Shown one piece after another: positions 57,901 to 64,000 of a DNA stretch of 64,000 nucleotides (position 1 is the stretch's first letter; each line of letters opens with the position of its first letter). This stretch comes from Ixodes scapularis (lineage: Eukaryota; Arthropoda; Arachnida; Ixodida; Ixodidae), in assembly GCF_016920785.2 (NCBI RefSeq), contig NW_024609857.1, positions 70,368,252 to 70,432,251 of the forward strand. The letters run 5' to 3'. The translations under genes and the position numbers were made by a program. The notes under the pieces were generated by a model. The model was not told where the DNA came from. It did no database searches and saw only the letters and a list, made by a program, of their open reading frames with translations.

Positions 57901-58699
57901 AAGGACGGAAAGCTCGTAGTGGACATAACGCATGTATTGACGAATGTAAAATTACCCGCAGTGCCACAAAATAACAAGAACTATAACTTGGTACGGGAGC
58001 GACTTGAAACTAGCTGCGACAACGGCGATGTCTTTTGTTTTATGGTTGAGCGTATTGTTTCAATTTACAGACGTCAGCAATTGAATCTTCGGAGCGCACA
58101 GAAATCGTGCATATTTTTCCGAGTGCATGCAAGACAATTATTATGATTGCAAGTATAGACGGTTAGTACACGTCACTTGAATATGCAGCAAAAATTGTAC
58201 AAGTATTTCGCCATGCACATTCGTGCATATAATAACTGTCGAATGAATATCATGAAACATAATTATTAAATCTAATTAGTGAAATTGGAAATCAATTTAT
58301 GCGGAGACAGCTAGATTCTAGGTGGCGCATTTTTGAAGAGTGTTTATTGACTCAATGCAATGGCAGTAGATAATCTGTATATTAAAAGAATGTTTCAAAA
58401 TACGTGCTCCCAGTTTTGATGCATCATTATTTTCTTTTGTTGGAAACTTGTTTTCAGGTGACCCAATAAGTCTGATATGGGATTATACGCGTTTTGTGTT
58501 ATTTGGAACGGAAGTTGCTCTCGCCTCGTGGAATTCATCCAGACCTTTAAAAGCAAACGATCAATGTGCGTTCTTGTTTTGGGTGGTGTACATTTTTGGG
58601 CTACATTTTGACCTATCGGCGGTAATAGAATTGGTGCCACGGGGTCGAAGTTGTGCGCGAGCAGGCACTGATTGAATTGGTGTCATGGCGTTGAAGCTA
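54986..58699. other. No supported gene
   Basis: Homopolymer tracts (A-run 55878-55900, G-run 56286-56299) and short frames on both strands (for example 152 codons at 56394-56852 minus) without recognisable domains or coherent splice partners for the 54838 exon. Confidence 0.4.
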
Positions 58700-59828
58700 G
58701 GCACGCGCACTAACTTTAGCGTTACTGCAACCTACTTTATGCGCCTTATATACCTCGCAAGTTAATGCGTCTGGCCATGTGTGGGGCAACCTACAGAAGG
58801 GACACCACTACCTCCTAGAGCACGAGACGAAGGTCAAGGCGAAGAGCAGGAAGAACAAGGGCATAGCAACGGCCAGGGCCCTCTGGGGATATAACCGATA
58901 CGAGGTAACCCGAGCGGTCTGGAAGATGGTGGCGGTGCCGGGGCTTACTTTTGGCAACTCAGTGTTGTGCCTGTCATCAGGTACCAGGCAATACCTCGAG
59001 GTCCGTCAGAGGGAGGTGGGAAGGTCGGCACTGGGAGCAAGCCGAACAGCGCCGAACGAAGCCGTCCAAGGAGACATGGGCTGGTCCGGTTTTGAGGCCA
59101 GGGAGGCCCGAGCCAAGCTGAACTTCGAGCGACGCCTCAGCCGGATGAGCGAAGAGCGCTGGGCCAGACAGGTCTTCAAGTATGTACATCTTCGGTCCGT
59201 CCCAACCCGGTGGGTGCGACGGACGTGCCAGCTGGCACAGCGATACGAGGTCAACGGCCCACTCCTCTACCCAGCCGCGGAGCAGCCGGAACTGCAGCAG
59301 AGCATCCGCACGAGGGTGATCGAGAGCGAGACGCGGCGATGGGCGGAAGCGGCACGTCTGAAACCAGCGCTGGCCCTGTATGCCAGAGAGAAACAGGAGG
59401 TGAAGCGAATACCTTTCATGGACAACAGCAAAGGCAGTGCACTGCTTTCGGGCGCCCGAGGCGGCATGCTGCGGACCCGCGTTTTCCGCGCGAAGTACAT
59501 GGACATGGAAGTGAAGTGCGTCATGTGCGCGCAGGGAGCAGACGAGACGGCGGAACACGTCATACTGGAATGCACGGGTATAAGGCCGGACGTGACGTAC
59601 GAACCAGACATGGCGGTGGCGCTGGGTTTCCGGGGCGTTGACGAACAGTACGACGCCGATAGCTCGCAGCCAGTGGAGGTGACAAAGAGGAGACTGGAGT
59701 GTTGGTGGAGGAGAGCAAAAGAACACAACTACGTTTTTGGCTAGTGTAGCTACTAGCCAGGCTAGATCCAGCGCTGCTGAGATCCCCCGATACAAAGGGG
59801 TTAGCCCCAAATCCAAATCCAAATCCAA
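58700..59828 (+). mobile_element. 5'-truncated non-LTR retrotransposon, C-terminal ORF2 and 3' tail
   Basis: An open frame of over 320 codons ends at 59744. It is followed by a short 3' UTR and the tandem tail CCAAATCCAAATCCAAATCC, typical of LINE 3' ends. Its GC is far above that of its flanks, consistent with a recent arrival. The copy lacks reverse transcriptase and endonuclease. Confidence 0.75.
58779..59744 (+). CDS. LINE ORF2 C-terminal region with CCHC-type zinc knuckle
   Basis: An uninterrupted 321-codon frame (open also a little upstream). It starts in the thumb/post-RT region (LWGYNRYEVTRAVWKMVAVP, GLTFGNSVLC) and ends with the zinc-binding CVMCAQGADETAEHVILEC and ECWWRRAKEHNYVFG. 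The Cys-x2-Cys...His-x4-Cys arrangement is standard at LINE ORF2 C-termini. The absence of stops indicates youth, although the 5' part is missing. A 283-codon frame on the opposite strand is its shadow. Confidence 0.8.
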   Translation: MWGNLQKGHHYLLEHETKVKAKSRKNKGIATARALWGYNRYEVTRAVWKMVAVPGLTFGNSVLCLSSGTRQYLEVRQREVGRSALGASRTAPNEAVQGDMGWSGFEAREARAKLNFERRLSRMSEERWARQVFKYVHLRSVPTRWVRRTCQLAQRYEVNGPLLYPAAEQPELQQSIRTRVIESETRRWAEAARLKPALALYAREKQEVKRIPFMDNSKGSALLSGARGGMLRTRVFRAKYMDMEVKCVMCAQGADETAEHVILECTGIRPDVTYEPDMAVALGFRGVDEQYDADSSQPVEVTKRRLECWWRRAKEHNYVFG

Positions 59829-60089
59829 AGAATACTTGCTTTAGGAGTCATGTCACGTAATTTATACTTGAAGGTTTGCGTTTTGTTAGCCTATTCAGAA
59901 TTGTGCAGTCCTTTCACTTTGAGCTCATCTGACCCTGACATTTCAATGAGTGTGGTAAGCATGTTAAAATATGAATCAGGAAATTCCTCTGAACGAACAT
60001 CGCATCAAGGAAGCAATCTTCGATGTAGTCACAACTAGTTAGCTCGTTTTAATGGGAATTTCGCGGGAACAAACGTGGAAGGAAATACT

Positions 60090-60615
60090 AACCTTTACAG
60101 AGGTCAGTGGCTTCCAAGTGCAAAACACCATGTCCATAAAGAACTAAGAGGAGTAAAGATAGAAGCAGGCATCGTTAAATGGATTGCAGGCTTTCTATCA
60201 AATAGATACCAGTGTGTTGTTATAGATAACATTGTCTCTCCTCCTGTCTCTGTTAAATCCGGTGTTCCCCAGGGCTCTGTCCTCGGGCCTTTACTCTTTC
60301 TCCTTTATACTAACGACATTCATACCAACATTACTTCTACTATTCGGCTCTTCGCAGACGACTGCGTCATCTATCGGACCATAACTTATCCCTCTGACAG
60401 TGTTTTACTTCAAGGTGACCTCGAGAAAATTTCAAGGTGGTGTTCTCATTGGCAGATGCAGATTAACACAAAGAAAACTAAATGCATGACTTTCACGGCA
60501 AAAAAAGAAGATAACCAAACATACTTATAAAATTAACAATACAGATATTGAAAGGGTACAATCATATAAATATCTAGGAATTCATTTAACACCTTTTTGT
60601 TGGCGACTTTAATAC
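60090..60615 (+). pseudogene. Reverse transcriptase fragment of a CR1/Jockey-like LINE, frameshifted
   Basis: Core RT motifs: IVKWIAGFLSNRYQCVVI, SGVPQGSVLGPLLFLLYTND (fingers/palm) and IRLFADDCVIYR (catalytic FADD), then ISRWCSHWQMQINTKKTKCM. A TAA at 60528 ends the frame, but a shifted frame continues with INNTDIERVQSYKYLGIHLT. Both ends are truncated. Confidence 0.85.
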
Positions 60616-62700
60616 CCATAATTTTTCTTAAGGTAGCATAATTACTACACGTCACGGACGAGAATTAGTATTTTTAATGATGGTTCGCCTACCTTATTTC
60701 AAGGCCGTCACCGTAGCAGCTGCTTAAACTTTGCATTTATGTCACGTGAACTCGTGTCTCGAAAGTCCTGGTTTTTTGTCATACAAAACCATGATAGCGA
60801 CCACTTCCCAACATAGATTACGGTTCGCGGCTTCAAAGCCAGCAGTGCCAGACATGATATGACCTCGTATACCGACTGGACATGTTTTCGGGAAAAAATA
60901 GAACTTCGCATACAGACTGTAAGAAGTTACCAAGAGTTTGTTTCAGTCGTACATAAATCAACTTCAGATTCTACCAGAAGTGTCTGTCTCACGTCTCAAC
61001 GTACTGTTGTAGACAGAGAGCAGGAAGAACTTCGAGTTATTCATCGACGGACCGAACGTCGAGCCAGGAGAACTAGATTGCCAGTGGACATTCGTGAAGA
61101 CAGGCGAACTGAGAAACATGTCCGCCGTCTTTTGGGTAAACTCGCTAAAAATGGAGATGAAAATGTCTCATTCAGCCCATGTGATCTGCACACAAACATG
61201 TGCCATACTTTTCGCCAACTAAGGTCTCCACCTCAACTGAAAATAAATTTTGATGACCTTCCTCTCTGATATTTGGGCGCAAATAAAGCTCTTCAATCAA
61301 TCAATCGATCAAAATGCGTTTTCATTTTTTTTCTCAATATAGTCGCCCTTGAGTATTGCTGGAGAATTCGGTGCATCACTTGATCAGCCAACAATAAGTG
61401 ATTGTGATCCACCTTCAAGCACTGATATCTCAATTGACACACCCTTTTCATCCTTCATGGAATCCCAACTTCAGTGTCCCCGAATTGGATCAAGTTTTGG
61501 CTTCTCTCAACCAATCTTCATCGCCAGGATCAGATAGAGAAACTTACGGCACACTAGCTCAACTAGGGCTTGAGGTTCGCCAACATTTACTAGAGGTATT
61601 CAATACTACGCGGACACGCAGTTATGTTGCTCCTGACTAGAAAATGGCTTGCGTTCACTCATTCTGAAACCGCGTCAGTCACCACTGAACTTGAGATCTT
61701 AGCGACTCATTGCATTAACAAGTTGTGTTGTCAAATTTATAGAGCGGTGAATTTTCGCACGCCTTGAATGGGTTTTACAACTTCAATCGATGTATCAGTA
61801 ACCATGGTAGGTTTCAGAAAAGGCCGCAGCTCCGTTGATAATGACGTCGCTCTTGTAACTCACGTTGATGACCAGAATTTTCGCGGAAAGCTTACAACAG
61901 CCACCTTTCCTGTTGTTTAAGGACCTTTTGATAACATCAAACATTCATCGGCTTTACAAGGTCTCAAAGCAGTCGGAGTTAGCGGTCGGTTTTATGCATT
62001 GATTGCTGATTACCTTCACGATCAATCTGGATGAACACAATGGAAAGTGTAACTTCTCGTTACACTATGACAAGAGCCGGCGGCAAAATGGGGCATTCTT
62101 AGTTCAGTCCTTTTTAACACAACCGTCATTGATCTGGCCGAAAGTCTTCCAAGCGCTGTACGACTTACACCCTATGCAGACGACGTTTGCCTCTGAGTAT
62201 TTGCAAGCTCTCCAAAGCTCTTACCTGCGAACTTAGAAGACGCACTTTTCCAGAATATCTCAGTTACATATTTTTCGCGGGCTTGAGCAGAGTCAACAGC
62301 TGTGGCGTTTACAAGGATAAAGATAGACCGTTTTATTCTGTTCATCAATGAAGATAACATCTTGTATTCTCCGAATCACACTTCCTTGGAGCATCTATCA
62401 ACAAAGGATTAACTTGGAACTCGCAACTGAAACACCTCAAGACGAAATTGTCCGCGTTATTAGTTTCGGAAGCTTTATAAGCGGTAGACTTCGGAAACGT
62501 CTACATATACTAATCTCTGCTTATATATGTGCCTATTCGTCGGTGTCCTTTGCTGAAGATTGTGGCGAGGCTGGCACGCTCAAATCGAAAACACGTCAAG
62601 AGTGTTTCAGTCCTCTCTTGCGCATCAGTTGCGTCGTCGAAACGCTTTCTTCTGTTTTCCATAAAGTCGAGCGATCTGACGCAATGAACGCGAACGTATT
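60598..62700 (+). pseudogene. Decayed LINE ORF2: endonuclease, linker and reverse transcriptase
   Basis: Pieces in order: endonuclease GDFNTHN (about 60604), HGRELVFL, NHDSDHFP (about 60795, the SDH motif), a TAG, and the linker from 60859 (TDWTCFREKIELRIQTVRSY ... to 61269). After a break come PELDQVLASLNQSSSPGSD (about 61463) and GFRKGRSSVDNDVALVTHVD (about 61810), then GILSSVLFNTTVIDLAESLP and PYADDVCL (about 62170, the intact YADD box), and FLGASINKGLTWNSQLKHLK (about 62380). Multiple stops and frameshifts. A TCAATCAATCAATCGATC tract at 61294-61311 interrupts it and may mark a second element's tail. Confidence 0.75.
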
Positions 62701-63268
62701 TGCATGAACAACGCTTTCACTTCACGAGCGTGCGTGCATTATAGGTTACTTTAAAGTGCCCAGCTCGCTCTCGCAGCTCCTCTTTTACTCGCCCCTACGG
62801 TGAATGGAGTACACAGCTCCACGGACGTCTGCACAACAGCTATTTTTGTTATGGTTGTCTTTGTGGTCACACTATATATTTGTGCATTACCCATTTCTCT
62901 TGTACGGTCGTCCCGTTTACTTTTTTTTTTTTTTTTTGAGTGAAGGAGATTTTTTTTATATTGCATGTTGCGCATGGTCTGCTCTGGAATTTGTGAATTT
63001 ACGCGTGCATTTAACCAATCGATTTCAACCTAAATTCAAAATTCTAGTTAGTCACCGCAAAGTAGGTGGCGCACGCCAATGTAGGTGGCGCCTTATACGA
63101 ACGATGTAAATTATATTAGCTATCAATCCATTCAAATTGTAGCCATGAAGTGAACCGAAGCTTCTAAACGGGAAGCAGAGACCAACGTCAAAACAGCCAA
63201 TAGGTGCGCTGACAGTCGAGTGAGCGACTGGTGCCTATGGGAGTGGCCATACGTTACGTTACGCCTTA
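62701..63268. other. No supported gene
   Basis: A T-run at 62921-62937 and a GGTGGCGC duplication near 63066-63090. Nothing recognisable. Confidence 0.4.
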
Positions 63269-64000
63269 GGGTGCAATCCACTTATAACGATACAACATAT
63301 AACGACGTACCACTTATAACGACCACTTTCTAGAGAACAATGTAATTTTGCGTGAGGTCTTTATAAAAATAAAGCACATGTAGCGATGGAATAGGTTAGA
63401 CATAGGGCTACAGCGATTATAAACGCTCTGATTGAAAAATATTAAAAAAATAAGGCAACAAATATAAGCTAGCCATAAAAAGAACAGCCGAACGACCACA
63501 CCCATCTTGACACGTGCGTATGCCATACGGAAGCGTGTCAAAAATCCCCTCGGATTCTCACTTTGCGCGGCCTCAAGCCAACCAATATCATCATCCGCAC
63601 CAGTCGTCACGTTTTAAAGATGGCGCCGACAAAAGGCACACAGTGAAAACGCAAGACTTCACAGTTTCGGTGGAGATGAATCAAATCATACCGAAACATT
63701 CCCGTCAAGGTTTAAGGAAGCCTGGAGCCTCATCCATGAGCTGTTCCCGTGCGCCACCTTCGCTGCCCCGTGGGAAGGTCGCGGCTCAATGATCTTGGTC
63801 GACTCTGCCGACCTTGACGAAGGCGGTCAGAGCGACGACGATGTCGGCGAGGGAATTTACGACCAATAATATCATAGGTGCAATAATCGATGATCGCCTG
63901 TCCACCTGTAAGGTGTACATCATGGGTGCAATAATCGATGATCGCCTATTTACCTGCAAGGTGTTTTCCTTCCGATTCAGTTACTGGTCGATTTCGTGCA
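63269..64000 (+). mobile_element. Possible pogo/Tigger-type relic entering the right edge
   Basis: TAGGGTGCAATCCACTTATA, then three ATAACGA repeats spaced about 17-22 bp, the style of pogo/Tigger ends. Near 63618 AAAGATGGCGCCGACAAAAG gives a start MAPTKGTQ, a stop, then KRKTSQF-like residues reminiscent of the N-terminus before the helix-turn-helix. A different frame reads SRFKEAWSLIHELFPCATFA up to an Asp-rich end at 63870. Heavily decayed; low certainty. Confidence 0.3.
63874..63970. repeat. Tandem duplication, 48-bp unit, two copies
   Basis: GGTGCAATAATCGATGATCG with CCTGTAAGGTGT / CCTGCAAGGTGT, starting at 63877 and 63925. Confidence 0.8.

Noticed and set aside
58977..59828. 283-codon minus-strand ORF
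   Set aside because: Antisense shadow of the LINE C-terminal frame 58779-59744, made possible by its high GC.

Overview
The window reads as a repeat-saturated nuclear segment of a large arthropod genome, most probably a hard tick. It has one widely spread multi-exon animal gene, several decayed LINEs, a Penelope-like fragment, and dozens of short fold-back DNA elements. There are no operons, no compact coding and no bacterial signals. The tick assignment is an inference from general knowledge of tick repeats (reverse-transcriptase, Harbinger and SINE-like sequences of the kind common in ixodid assemblies). Nothing in the sequence names the species.

Layout. About 2.0-12.8 kb: seven exons of an acid (gastric/lysosomal-type) lipase on the minus strand. 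All have GT/AG borders and compatible phases, but exon 3 carries an in-frame TAA where the family normally has Trp, and the C-terminal exons are not visible. Its introns hold two copies of a fold-back MITE, a Penelope-like GIY-YIG relic, a 2.6 kb hAT-like element with an 8-bp target duplication, and an array with 13 exact GTCACGTGAC motifs. About 13-20.2 kb: Harbinger-type transposase relic and MITEs, a 31-bp TIR element, and a 2.2 kb composite fold-back. About 20.65-50.18 kb: the most striking structure, a giant inverted repeat. Its arms are about 9.3-9.4 kb and roughly 95% alike by eye, the spacer is about 6.5 kb, both ends begin AGGGGGACCAGCAG, and both are flanked by TTAA. The left arm is interrupted by a second fold-back of about 4.4 kb, whose core is a piece of a 3' terminal exon ending at a polyadenylation signal. 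About 51-63 kb: fragments of at least four non-LTR retrotransposons, an orphan terminal exon on the minus strand, and a possible pogo/Tigger relic at the right edge.

How it fits together. Apart from the lipase (possibly dead in this copy) and one orphan exon, the content is transposon derived. Several insertions can be polarised inside the window, because inverted paralogous copies keep the empty target site. Two Harbinger-type insertions therefore have directly visible TAA duplications. The giant TTAA-flanked palindrome is the best candidate for an undescribed element; no transposase was recognised in it. All similarity statements come from reading translations and comparing segments by eye. 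No alignment or database search was run.
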